Below, one piece after another: positions 7,201 through 13,561 of a DNA stretch of 13,561 nucleotides. Each line of letters starts with the position of its first letter. The first letter of the stretch is position 1. The position numbers and the translations under genes are program-made. The stretch comes from Oscillospiraceae bacterium (GTDB lineage Bacteria; Bacillota; Clostridia; Oscillospirales; CAG-272): positions 1 to 13,561 of the forward strand of contig WREN01000026.1 of assembly GCA_009779295.1 (NCBI GenBank), in the 5' to 3' direction. Below the pieces are notes generated by a model that had not been told where the DNA came from, searched no databases, and saw nothing but the letters and a program-made list of their open reading frames with translations.

Positions 7201-10200
7201 AATTCTCGCCGAAATTTGGGGTGAAGTGTTGAATGTGCGTCCGCAGAGCCGGTACGATAATTTTTTCGATCTCGGCGGCGATTCCATGAGCATAATATAC
7301 GTCGCGAACCATGTTTCGCAGTATTTCAAAGCGGATGTTTCTCTCAAGGAAGTATATGCCAACCCCACGCTTATCGCTTACGCGCTGCTTATCGACAATG
7401 CGTTGAAAAAAACTTACATGCCGATAATCCGCGGCGCGGATATGAAGAATTATCCGGCGTCGGCAAGTCAGAAACGGATATTCATGCTGAAAGACATTGA
7501 CGGTACTTCCGTTGTCTACAACATGCCGGGTGCAGTCAGGATAACAGGAAAATTCGATGCGGCGCGTTTAAAGAGAGCATTAAACAAGATAATAAAATTT
7601 CACGCCGTTTTACGGACAGGGTTTTACATACAAAAGGGCGAACTGCGGCAAAAAATATATAAAGACGCCGCTGTGAATATCGGGACCCACAAATGCAGCC
7701 CCGAAGAACTTGACGGTATGCTGCGCGGATTCATCCGTCCGTTTGATATTTCCCGTCCGCCTCTCATACGCGCCGAAATTATAGAAATCGGCAAAAGTGA
7801 GAATGTGCTTTTTATAGATATGCACCATATTATTTCCGACGGCATATCGTATGAGTTGATATTCAAGCAGCTCTCCGCGTTTTACGCGGGATCTGAGACA
7901 CCGCCGAACGAACTCCGCTATGTGGATTACGCCGTCTGGCAGAAGGAATATTTTCTGTCGGATTCGGATATTGTCCGGAATCAGCGGGATTACTGGCTTG
8001 ACCATCTGTCCGGCGAACTTCCGGTGCTGTCGCTGCGTTCGGATTATCCGCGGAAGACGCGCCAGAATTTTAAAGGCAGGCGCACCGCGATTAAAGTGCC
8101 TGAAAATTTTTGTGAAGAAATACACGGGTACGCCAAGTCAAAGAGCATGACGGCATATACGGTGATGTTGGGAGCGTTTTATATCCTGATGGTCCGGTAT
8201 TCGGGGCAAGACGACATAATCGTAGGAACCCCTGTTTCCGGAAGAAGCAGGGCGGAATTAATATCGATGGTGGGAATGTTTGTCAATACGCTGGCGTTAC
8301 GTGCGCGTCCCGCCGCCGATAAAATCTGCGCGGATTTTATGGCGGAAATTAAAAAAGTTGTTATTGAGGGGATGGTCAATCAGGATTACCCGTTCGAACT
8401 CCTCGTGAACGACCTGAAACTCCAGCGCGATTTATCCCGCAATCCCTTGTTTGACGTGTTCTTTTCGTATAATACATCGGATTTAAATCTTACGCTGGAC
8501 GAAGCGTCAGTCAGCGAAATCGAAATACCGTGGAATTTTTCAAAGTTCGACATTACTTTTGACATACGCGACATACCCGGCGGAATGAAATGGGATATAG
8601 AATACGGCGAAATGTTTTCGGCGCGGACGATCAAACAAATGGCGAACCACTATATCAATATACTGCGTTCTGTAATCACCGACGATACGAAAACGATCGG
8701 GCATGTCGAAATGCTCGGCGTTTCGGATAAAGCCCGACTGATAAAACGTCTGCGCGGTCCTGAAATGGTAATCGATCCCGGACTTTCCTTCGAAATGGCT
8801 GTAATCAGTCACGGAGATGCTACGGCGTTGATTTGCGGTGACAGAAGCTGCACTTTCAAAGAGCTTGCGGATATGAGCGGACGGTTGGCGGGCGTATTGA
8901 AATCAAAAGGTGTAAAGCCGGACACCGCAGTAGTCGTTTCGATGCCGCGCTCAATAGAGATGGTCGCCGCGCTAATTGGAATTTTGCGCGCGGGAGCGGC
9001 TTATCTGCCGATTGACCCTGAATACCCCGAAGACCGAATCGCGTACATGATCGCGGACAGCGGAGCAACTATCGCCGTAACTGACCGCGTAATGCCTGAG
9101 GGTATAGATGCTATAACTCCGGAACAGGCTTTCGCAAGAGATATGCCTGTTTTCGAATATACTCCAGCTTCGCCGGATTCAATGGCCTATCTTATATATA
9201 CTTCCGGTTCGACGGGACTACCGAAAGGCGTGCGTTTGACCCGCGCGAATCTTATAAATTATTGCGAGGCGTGCCGTAAACTTGAATTGTTCAAACCAGG
9301 GGAAATTTCGATGAGCGTTACGACGATCTCGTTCGATATATTCGTCTTAGAATGTCTCGTTCCGCTTTATCTCGGTACGGCAGTTGCGGTCAGCAATGAA
9401 GAACAGCAGCGTATACCGGGATTGCTCGCCGAGTTTATGCGGCGGAGCGAATGTTCATTCATACAGTTTACACCTTCAAGGATGGCGCTTATGTTGAACG
9501 ACAAGTCGTTCTGTGACGCGCTCAGAGGTATAAAAACGCTCGTATTGGGCGGTGAAATGCTGCCTGACGAACTGCTGAGTAAAGTTAAAAAATATACCCG
9601 TGCGAGAATCATTAATTTTTACGGTCCGACTGAGACGACCGTGTATTCTACGGTCAAAGACCTGACTAAATCCGGTGGAAAAGTCACAATAGGCAGACCG
9701 GTGCTGAATACGCAGATTTACATACTCGATGCTTCCATGAATCTCGTTCCCGAAAACGTCACGGGAGAATTATATATCGGCGGCGTCGGGATCAGTCCGG
9801 GGTATCATAAACGGGAAACGCTGACAAAAGAGCGGTTTCTCGCCGACCCATTTATGGGTTTAGGGTCGATATACCGCACCGGAGATTTATCTTGTTTGCT
9901 TCCGACAGGAGATATATTGTGTTTGGGCAGAGTGGACGACCAAATAAAACTCGGCGGTCACAGAATCGAGCCGGGCGAAATCGAGAAAGTACTCGAAACG
10001 TACCCGGAAATCACCAAGGCTGTCGTTGTTGTCCGTGATTCGCGCCTTTGCGGTTATTTTACGTCCGAATCAGATATTTCGGCGGATACGCTGAGATTTT
10101 ACTTAAAGAAAAAACTCCCGCTGTACATGGTTCCGAACTGTTTCATGCGGATGGCAAAATTTCCCATGACGTCAAGCGGGAAAGTAGACCGTAAGCTATT

Positions 10201-11563
10201 GCCCGAAATCGATTTATCCAAGCAAACAGAAAAGAAATCCGATGTACCGATGACGCGCGGGGAAATAAAGACAGCCAAAATCTGGGGAAAGGTGCTCGGG
10301 GTTGGCAATATAGGTCCGGAAGATGACTTCTTCAGTCTCGGCGGGGATTCTATGGCGGTAATTAAAGCGCAAATCGAGATGTTAAAATACGGAATCAGCA
10401 TTGGCACGCAGGAGTTTTACGAGAATCCGACCATCCGCTCAATGCAAGTCTTCATAAACGAATCGAAACCTGTTAAAAAAACCGTCGTGAAAAAATATCC
10501 CGTGAAAGTACCGGATTTACTACAAACGCCGTTCCCGATGAAGAAAGTCCTGCTTACCGGAGCGACCGGTTATCTCGGCGCGCACGTTTTGAAAGAACTC
10601 GCGGACATAGAAAGCGAAATCTTCTGCCTTGTCAGAGGAAACGACGCGGCGGAACGGCTTGAAAAAACGTTGCGATTCTACTTCGGGGAAACTGATTTAA
10701 TGAACCGTTTATCCGTTATCAGCGGAGATATTAGCGGCGGAATTCCTATCGATAGTGTAGAAACCGTTATCAACTGCGCCGCGGAAACCCGTCATTACGG
10801 CAACGAGAACGTTTTCACTCTCGCCAACGTAACAGGCGTCGCGAATCTCATTGAGTTCTGCAAGAAGTGCGGCGCCGCGTTGTGTCATATATCGACGACG
10901 AGCGTTTCAGGTGAAATAACACATGGAGACAACGCAATTTTCACTGAAAAAGATTTTTTCATAAATCAAAACTATAGCGACAATTTATATGTTAAAAGCA
11001 AATTCGAAGCGGAAGCGTTAATATACAAAGCAATGATTCAAGGACTTAAAGCGAAAGTAATGCGCGTCGGAAACCTTATGCCGCGTTACGCCGACGGGGT
11101 TTTTCAGGCAGACCCGTCTAAAAACGCTTTCATGAACAGGCTCCGCGCATATAAATTAATGGGCGCAGCGCCGAAAAGTGTAATCGAAGGCGGAGCCGAA
11201 TTTACTCCTGTTGATTCCTGTGCAAGGGCGATAGTCCTGCTTACCGGAAAAGACGACGGCGCGGTGTATCATCTGTTTAACCCGAACCGCGCTTCGGGGG
11301 GAGAAATAATCGAAGTTTTGGACACAAATGTCAGGGAACTTACAGACGGCGCGTTCATTAAGGAAGTCAAAAAGACGGCTAAAACCGAAAACGCGTATAT
11401 TTTTGGGGGAATGATAGAAGATCTCGTCCAAACTCCGAAGGGTGGAAGACGCGTAAATATAACTTGCACGGAAACTGTACAAAAACTTTCACAACTTTCA
11501 TTTAATTGGGAAAACCCTGACAAAGCATATCTCGAAAAAGCGCTCGCGAATATAAAAATATAA
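4292..11563 (+). CDS. Two-module NRPS, Cstarter-A-T-C-A-T-reductase
   Basis: This 2423-residue cytoplasmic megasynthetase has, in order, a starter condensation domain (about 8-445), adenylation 1 (463-948), carrier 1 (967-1037), condensation 2 (1054-1490), adenylation 2 (1498-1975), carrier 2 (1988-2058) and a terminal short-chain reductase (2083-2423). All catalytic motifs appear intact, so the gene looks functional and unbroken. There is no epimerase, methyltransferase or thioesterase. Co-linearity predicts a fatty acyl group plus two amino acids released reductively as an aldehyde or alcohol. The acyl cap should prevent the cyclisation to pyrazinones seen with A-T-C-A-T-R enzymes such as AusA. 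ATG 4292 follows GGAGG (4280-4284) by 7 bases; the out-of-frame ATG at 4288 hits a stop after five codons. It sits 65 bases after the carrier gene and 20 before the histidine kinase, in one apparent operon. The nearest known product class I can name is ruminopeptin-type N-acyl dipeptide aldehydes; the exact product is unknown. Confidence 0.93.
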   Translation: MEPPDKLYHLSQPQNRIWYSEKLYPGTSMWNNAGTVKITGEINFPLLERAVNLMLEKFHSLRTRIKTVNEKPMQYIFPYIWKPIGLIDFTDQENDALYRWDMEKSSLPVDYIECDLYYFAMLKFSRDQAGLYIRIHHLISDAWSVIILVNRITEIYDYMLRGEEWPCRETPMYWEYLEKENDYIESNRYSGDRQYWHEKFKVLPEHLELKNRHDRHLKTSTEADRRSFITPEPKAKQIVKYCQETRVSVFSLIMSVFSIYLNRLTGKNTFVIGTSVLNRITEREKETFGMFVSTVPILINISSEMSFAEFHRSVADEILSSLRHQKYPFNLFMEELHSRNKDVDELFDMTLSFQNASLVKNVNRFSYKARWHSPLAQINGIDIHFNDREGNDVFIWDYNYLTSLFNQNEIIQMHGCIENLMADTLENPGKKIADLRILSFEEEKALINTMTGPDNNPPEALTLARLYDSRVKKAPFSTALIAGETRFTADELDRRANGFAWRLHKFGIGKDDPVVVMMRRSPELFVALLGILKAGAAFLPIDPATPPERAGLIAAKCNAPAAIADENFKAIFSKSTVYISTDEISGIPAMPVAPDIEYDPSSLAYVIFTSGTTGDPKGVMIENRTICRFAENFGGIMELADGTITLCVASISFDLFVMESFPALIHGGTVVLATEDEIKVPESLAELIARENINSVMFTPSRVQLLLNQGVGGAFGNIKQIMLGGEALTEALVKKLRTYTNANIFNFYGPTETTIAVTYKQVTDEEKITIGHPMPNVNAYILDSRGLLAIPGAIGELMIGGDILARGYIANKKETDAAFVPDPFRTGELIYKTGDLVYLSDDGEIIYAGRRDNQVKIRGYRIELGEIQSRIAEIPGVTDCAVIDLENERKEKYLCAYICGESLPTKAEIRAALIHILPKYMIPSYFVKLPSLPMTISGKLNRTALPAPSEQTDAELIGEVQTAPATNTEIILAEIWGEVLNVRPQSRYDNFFDLGGDSMSIIYVANHVSQYFKADVSLKEVYANPTLIAYALLIDNALKKTYMPIIRGADMKNYPASASQKRIFMLKDIDGTSVVYNMPGAVRITGKFDAARLKRALNKIIKFHAVLRTGFYIQKGELRQKIYKDAAVNIGTHKCSPEELDGMLRGFIRPFDISRPPLIRAEIIEIGKSENVLFIDMHHIISDGISYELIFKQLSAFYAGSETPPNELRYVDYAVWQKEYFLSDSDIVRNQRDYWLDHLSGELPVLSLRSDYPRKTRQNFKGRRTAIKVPENFCEEIHGYAKSKSMTAYTVMLGAFYILMVRYSGQDDIIVGTPVSGRSRAELISMVGMFVNTLALRARPAADKICADFMAEIKKVVIEGMVNQDYPFELLVNDLKLQRDLSRNPLFDVFFSYNTSDLNLTLDEASVSEIEIPWNFSKFDITFDIRDIPGGMKWDIEYGEMFSARTIKQMANHYINILRSVITDDTKTIGHVEMLGVSDKARLIKRLRGPEMVIDPGLSFEMAVISHGDATALICGDRSCTFKELADMSGRLAGVLKSKGVKPDTAVVVSMPRSIEMVAALIGILRAGAAYLPIDPEYPEDRIAYMIADSGATIAVTDRVMPEGIDAITPEQAFARDMPVFEYTPASPDSMAYLIYTSGSTGLPKGVRLTRANLINYCEACRKLELFKPGEISMSVTTISFDIFVLECLVPLYLGTAVAVSNEEQQRIPGLLAEFMRRSECSFIQFTPSRMALMLNDKSFCDALRGIKTLVLGGEMLPDELLSKVKKYTRARIINFYGPTETTVYSTVKDLTKSGGKVTIGRPVLNTQIYILDASMNLVPENVTGELYIGGVGISPGYHKRETLTKERFLADPFMGLGSIYRTGDLSCLLPTGDILCLGRVDDQIKLGGHRIEPGEIEKVLETYPEITKAVVVVRDSRLCGYFTSESDISADTLRFYLKKKLPLYMVPNCFMRMAKFPMTSSGKVDRKLLPEIDLSKQTEKKSDVPMTRGEIKTAKIWGKVLGVGNIGPEDDFFSLGGDSMAVIKAQIEMLKYGISIGTQEFYENPTIRSMQVFINESKPVKKTVVKKYPVKVPDLLQTPFPMKKVLLTGATGYLGAHVLKELADIESEIFCLVRGNDAAERLEKTLRFYFGETDLMNRLSVISGDISGGIPIDSVETVINCAAETRHYGNENVFTLANVTGVANLIEFCKKCGAALCHISTTSVSGEITHGDNAIFTEKDFFINQNYSDNLYVKSKFEAEALIYKAMIQGLKAKVMRVGNLMPRYADGVFQADPSKNAFMNRLRAYKLMGAAPKSVIEGGAEFTPVDSCARAIVLLTGKDDGAVYHLFNPNRASGGEIIEVLDTNVRELTDGAFIKEVKKTAKTENAYIFGGMIEDLVQTPKGGRRVNITCTETVQKLSQLSFNWENPDKAYLEKALANIKI
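4313..5626 (+). other. NRPS domain: starter condensation (lipoinitiation)
   Basis: The active-site motif is H-H-L-I-S-D-A-W at residues 136-143, with alanine where most condensation domains have glycine. The N-terminal stretch R-I-W-Y-S-E-K-L-Y-P-G-T-S resembles starter C domains of lipopeptide synthetases. Being at the very N-terminus, with an acyl ligase and ACP encoded just upstream, it should join a fatty acyl donor to the first amino acid. Confidence 0.8.
5678..7135 (+). other. NRPS domain: adenylation 1
   Basis: A3 F-T-S-G-T-T-G at 608-614, A5 Y-G-P-T-E-T-T at 748-754, A8 with I-R-G-Y-R-I-E, and A10 lysine K939. Hand alignment to GrsA gives pocket residues D654, L655, M658, M697, M722, G724, F747, I755, A756, K939, that is DLMMMGFIAK. 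This matches no code I know. D654 supports an ordinary alpha-amino acid, and three methionines plus phenylalanine suggest a hydrophobic side chain. Confidence 0.8.
7190..7402 (+). other. NRPS domain: peptidyl carrier 1
   Basis: The motif F-F-D-L-G-G-D-S-M places the phosphopantetheine serine at S998. The surrounding segment of about 70 residues has normal carrier length. Confidence 0.88.
7451..8760 (+). other. NRPS domain: condensation 2 (LCL-like)
   Basis: H-H-I-I-S-D-G at 1178-1184 is the canonical active site. An early V-Y-N-M-P segment and a later V-G-M-F-V-N-T motif fit LCL domains. With no epimerase upstream, an L-configured donor is expected. It forms the peptide bond between residues one and two. 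Confidence 0.85.
8783..10216 (+). other. NRPS domain: adenylation 2
   Basis: A3 Y-T-S-G-S-T-G at 1636-1642, A5 Y-G-P-T-E-T-T at 1777-1783 and A10 lysine K1964 are present. Pocket residues by hand alignment are D1682, I1683, L1686, Q1725, V1751, G1753, F1776, V1784, Y1785, K1964, that is DILQVGFVYK. This shares six positions with the glycine code DILQLGLIWK, and the differences are conservative. A8 reads K-L-G-G-H-R-I-E, with G1888 where arginine is usual (I-R-G). Confidence 0.8.
10253..10465 (+). other. NRPS domain: peptidyl carrier 2
   Basis: F-F-S-L-G-G-D-S-M places the attachment serine at S2020. A lysine-rich linker of about 25 residues follows before the reductase. Confidence 0.88.
10538..11560 (+). 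other. NRPS domain: terminal thioester reductase
   Basis: This is an extended short-chain dehydrogenase fold. The nucleotide-binding loop is G-A-T-G-Y-L-G at 2090-2096, the catalytic threonine is probably T2202 in H-I-S-T-T-S-V, and the Y-x-x-x-K pair is Y2233/K2237. Such domains use NAD(P)H to release the thioester-bound chain as an aldehyde; some reduce again to the alcohol, and sequence alone does not tell which. Confidence 0.88.
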
Positions 11564-11583
11564 AATAGTTTGGGAGAATAAAA

Positions 11584-13461
11584 ATGGACACAATTATGTT
11601 TTGTATCGCGCATGTTTCATTGATTTTGATATGTATATTGTTTTTTATAGTAATTGGTTTAAAAGTCAAAAATAAACTGCGGAGATATTTTACCACGTTT
11701 TGCGTAGAAGTATTTATTTGGCTTTTCAGCGTTCTGGCGCAAAAATACTGCGCAGATTTTGGTTATACCGATACCGGGTGGATAATGTTCTTCGAAAACC
11801 TTACATACGTTGGCATTTCGTTAATTCCGGCGAGTATGCTGATAATATGCAGTTCGTTTGTCCCTTCAAAAGGGGGGAAAAAAATAAACAGACATATTTT
11901 TTACGTGATTCCGGCTTTGACGCAGATCGTTATATGGACGAACCCTCTGCATCATATGTTTTACGTCAGTTACGACTATTTCGACAAAAACGGAATTTTA
12001 CTTGGGTGGTATTTTTACCTTCACGTAATTTATTCGTATGCGTGCCTGATAATCGGGATATATTATGTATTTTCATTCGCTTTGAACAGCAAAGGAAATT
12101 CCCATTGGCAGGCGATTTTAATAGGGATCGGAACGGTAACGCCGTTTGTCGTCAATATCTGTTACACGTTCAACATCGGAAATTTTTTTACAATCTTTTC
12201 GACGCCCATAGCTTTTACGATAACGATACTCGCTTATTTTCTTGGAATTTTCCGTTTTAACCTGCTGCGTATAACCCCTATAGCGATGAGGACTGTAATC
12301 GACCTGTCTTCCGAACTGTATATCGTCTTTGACGAATATATGAATATACTTGATTTCAACGAACCTTTTTCCAGAATCTTTTCCCACCTTGCAAATTTTA
12401 AAAGGAACGAAAACCTGACAAATGTTCTCAATAAAAAGAATGAAACGGGGATATCGGCCGAAGACCTGTGCAGGGTAATTGAAACCTGCCGTGACAGCCG
12501 TACGGCGATAACCAAAGATTTCACATTGATTGACGGCAAAGAAATAAAAAATTATTCAGCGGAATTCACGCCTCTTATAATTGACAATGCGTATTGCGGA
12601 TGTATATTACTGTTAAGCGATATAACCCAGGCCATAAGATATACCGAAGAAATAAAGCGAAATCAGAAAATGCTTATTGAACAGGAACGTCTCGCGTCGC
12701 TCGGACAGCTCATGGGCGGGTTAGCCCATAACTTCAAAACGCCGATAATGGCGATATCGGGGAGAACGGAAAACCTCAAAGTTCTTATCGAGGAATATGA
12801 AGAATCGCTGAGTGACAGTGAGGTCACCGTGAATGACTATATAGAGATCGCGCAGGAAATGAAGCAGGAGCTTGAAAAGATAAGGAGCCATCTTTCTTAT
12901 ATGTCGGATATCATTACGACAGTCAAGGATCAAACGGTAAAATTTACCGTAAGAACGCAGGGAGAGTTTTTCACCGTCGGCGACCTTGTGAAGCGCGTCA
13001 ATATATTAATGCAGCATGAGTTGATACGCCATAACTGCGAACTGGCGTATGAAATTGCGGGTGACGAAACCGCCGTAAACGGCATTGCTATAAACGGCGA
13101 GATAAACGCGTTGGTTCAAGTTATTGATAATATTATTATGAATGCCATACAGGCCTATAATGGCGTTAAGGGAAAAATCCGGCTTAAAATTTCACAAACA
13201 CCAAAAACGGTCGATTTTTCGATCTGTGACGACGCGGGCGGTATTCCGAAAGATATACAGAAAAAGCTGTTTAATCAAATGATCACTTCTAAGGGTAAGG
13301 ATGGGACGGGATTGGGATTATATATTTCATTCTCAACGGTAGTCGGTATTTTCGACGGGAAAATATGGTTTGATTCAATTGAGGGGCAGGGGACTGAATT
13401 TTTTATTTCGATACCGTTCGAAGCCGACGTTTCTGATGTAAAGCATTCCTGTAATGAATGA
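11584..13461 (+). CDS. 7TM-PAS sensor histidine kinase
   Basis: This 625-residue membrane sensor kinase starts with seven hydrophobic segments (about 5-28, 35-53, 69-92, 103-120, 140-166, 175-195, 201-224), including W-T-N-P-L-H-H at 118-124, typical of the HisKA_7TM input domain. A PAS-like domain covers about 242-350, a short coiled coil 350-372, and the H-box G-G-L-A-H-N-F-K-T-P carries the phospho-accepting H382. The ATPase domain has the N-box around N520, G1 D-D-A-G-G-I-P at 549-555 and G2 G-T-G-L-G-L at 574-579. All kinase boxes are intact. The start follows GGGAG (11572-11576) by 7 bases and lies 20 bases after the NRPS stop, so it should be co-transcribed with the biosynthetic genes. 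No response regulator is visible; it may lie beyond the window or elsewhere. A role in sensing the product, or conditions calling for it, is inference from position. Confidence 0.9.
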   Translation: MDTIMFCIAHVSLILICILFFIVIGLKVKNKLRRYFTTFCVEVFIWLFSVLAQKYCADFGYTDTGWIMFFENLTYVGISLIPASMLIICSSFVPSKGGKKINRHIFYVIPALTQIVIWTNPLHHMFYVSYDYFDKNGILLGWYFYLHVIYSYACLIIGIYYVFSFALNSKGNSHWQAILIGIGTVTPFVVNICYTFNIGNFFTIFSTPIAFTITILAYFLGIFRFNLLRITPIAMRTVIDLSSELYIVFDEYMNILDFNEPFSRIFSHLANFKRNENLTNVLNKKNETGISAEDLCRVIETCRDSRTAITKDFTLIDGKEIKNYSAEFTPLIIDNAYCGCILLLSDITQAIRYTEEIKRNQKMLIEQERLASLGQLMGGLAHNFKTPIMAISGRTENLKVLIEEYEESLSDSEVTVNDYIEIAQEMKQELEKIRSHLSYMSDIITTVKDQTVKFTVRTQGEFFTVGDLVKRVNILMQHELIRHNCELAYEIAGDETAVNGIAINGEINALVQVIDNIIMNAIQAYNGVKGKIRLKISQTPKTVDFSICDDAGGIPKDIQKKLFNQMITSKGKDGTGLGLYISFSTVVGIFDGKIWFDSIEGQGTEFFISIPFEADVSDVKHSCNE

Positions 13462-13470
13462 AAAACGACT

Positions 13471-13499
13471 TTGAAAAAAATAAAAACCTTTGATAATAT
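13471..13499 (+). promoter_or_regulatory. Possible promoter for the gene starting at 13541
   Basis: TTGAAA (13471-13476) and TAATAT (13494-13499) are 17 bases apart, with TG one base before the -10 as in extended -10 promoters. The -10 itself matches four of six. Transcription would begin near 13506. Its presence suggests the downstream gene can be expressed apart from the operon. Confidence 0.4.
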
Positions 13500-13531
13500 A
13501 GATATATAAAAAAACATATCGAAATCAAAGG
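13487..13531 (+). repeat. 8-base inverted repeat overlapping the ribosome binding site of the last gene
   Basis: CCTTTGAT (13487-13494) is perfectly complementary to ATCAAAGG (13524-13531), and the second arm contains the AAGG part of the AAGGAG site. Nested inside, GATAT (13501-13505) pairs with ATATC (13516-13520). In a read-through transcript this could mask the ribosome binding site; as DNA it could be an operator. There is no GC-rich stem plus U-tract, so it is not a typical terminator. Confidence 0.4.
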
Positions 13532-13540
13532 AGACAGAAA

Positions 13541-13561
13541 ATGAAAAAAGGAATAAACGAA
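13541..13561 (+). CDS. Start of a further gene, only seven codons in window
   Basis: ATG 13541 follows AAGGAG (13528-13533) by 7 bases, a strong initiation site. It begins M-K-K-G-I-N-E and runs off the end. Seven residues are too few to assign any function. It is on the same strand as the operon, 79 bases after the kinase stop. Confidence 0.6.

Noticed and set aside
4292..11563. Product as an aureusimine/phevalin-type pyrazinone
   Set aside because: Those synthetases begin with A-T and leave a free amine to cyclise; here an N-terminal starter C domain plus an acyl ligase and ACP imply a blocked amine.
13462..13540. Rho-independent terminator after the histidine kinase
   Set aside because: No GC-rich stem with a U-run is present; the inverted repeat there has a 29-base interval and overlaps a ribosome binding site.
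1..13561. CRISPR arrays, insertion sequences, tRNA or rRNA genes
   Set aside because: No regularly spaced repeats, transposase motifs or RNA-gene-like stretches were seen on either strand.

Overview
This window carries a compact biosynthetic operon for what is most likely an N-acylated dipeptide aldehyde. Next to it, on the opposite strand, lie a sialidase-like beta-propeller gene and a lipoprotein gene. The style suggests a Gram-positive Clostridia-type anaerobe, plausibly from an animal gut: strong AGGAGG-type ribosome binding sites, TTGACA/TATAAT promoters with 17-base spacers in AT-rich gaps, a lipobox lipoprotein, and a 7TM histidine kinase with the HNxKTPI H-box that I associate with Clostridia. 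No marker gene is present, so taxonomy is inference.

Layout. (1) 1-534, minus strand: a lipoprotein whose C-terminus lies off the window, with its own promoter at 588-616. (2) 634-1548, minus: a cytoplasmic BNR/sialidase-fold protein with a near-consensus promoter at 1578-1606. (3) 1549-1762: a divergent intergenic region holding that promoter and a second, outward-facing one at 1672-1700, whose spacer contains a perfect 14-base palindrome. (4) 1778-11563, plus: acyl-AMP ligase, then a fused Sfp-type phosphopantetheinyl transferase (PPTase) and acyl carrier protein (ACP), then a 2423-residue NRPS with domain order Cstarter-A-T-C-A-T-R. (5) 11584-13461, plus: a 7TM-PAS histidine kinase, 20 bases after the NRPS. 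(6) 13462-13561: a short gap with a possible promoter and an inverted repeat that overlaps the ribosome binding site of a gene starting at 13541.

How the genes work together (inference from domain order). The ligase activates a fatty acid as acyl-AMP and loads it on the ACP, which the PPTase has primed. The first C domain moves the acyl group onto the first amino acid. The second module adds a second residue, and the terminal NAD(P)H-dependent reductase releases the chain as an aldehyde, or an alcohol after a second reduction. Because the N-terminus is acylated, the product should not cyclise to a pyrazinone as the aureusimine/phevalin type does. The architecture resembles the gut clostridial NRPS pathways linked to peptide-aldehyde protease inhibitors, such as ruminopeptin from Ruminococcus bromii.

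Most unusual points: the PPTase-ACP fusion, which has a well-placed Shine-Dalgarno and ATG exactly at the start of the ACP, so one gene may give both a fusion and free ACP; the co-directional histidine kinase without a visible response regulator; and two uncommon adenylation specificity codes, the second close to a glycine code.
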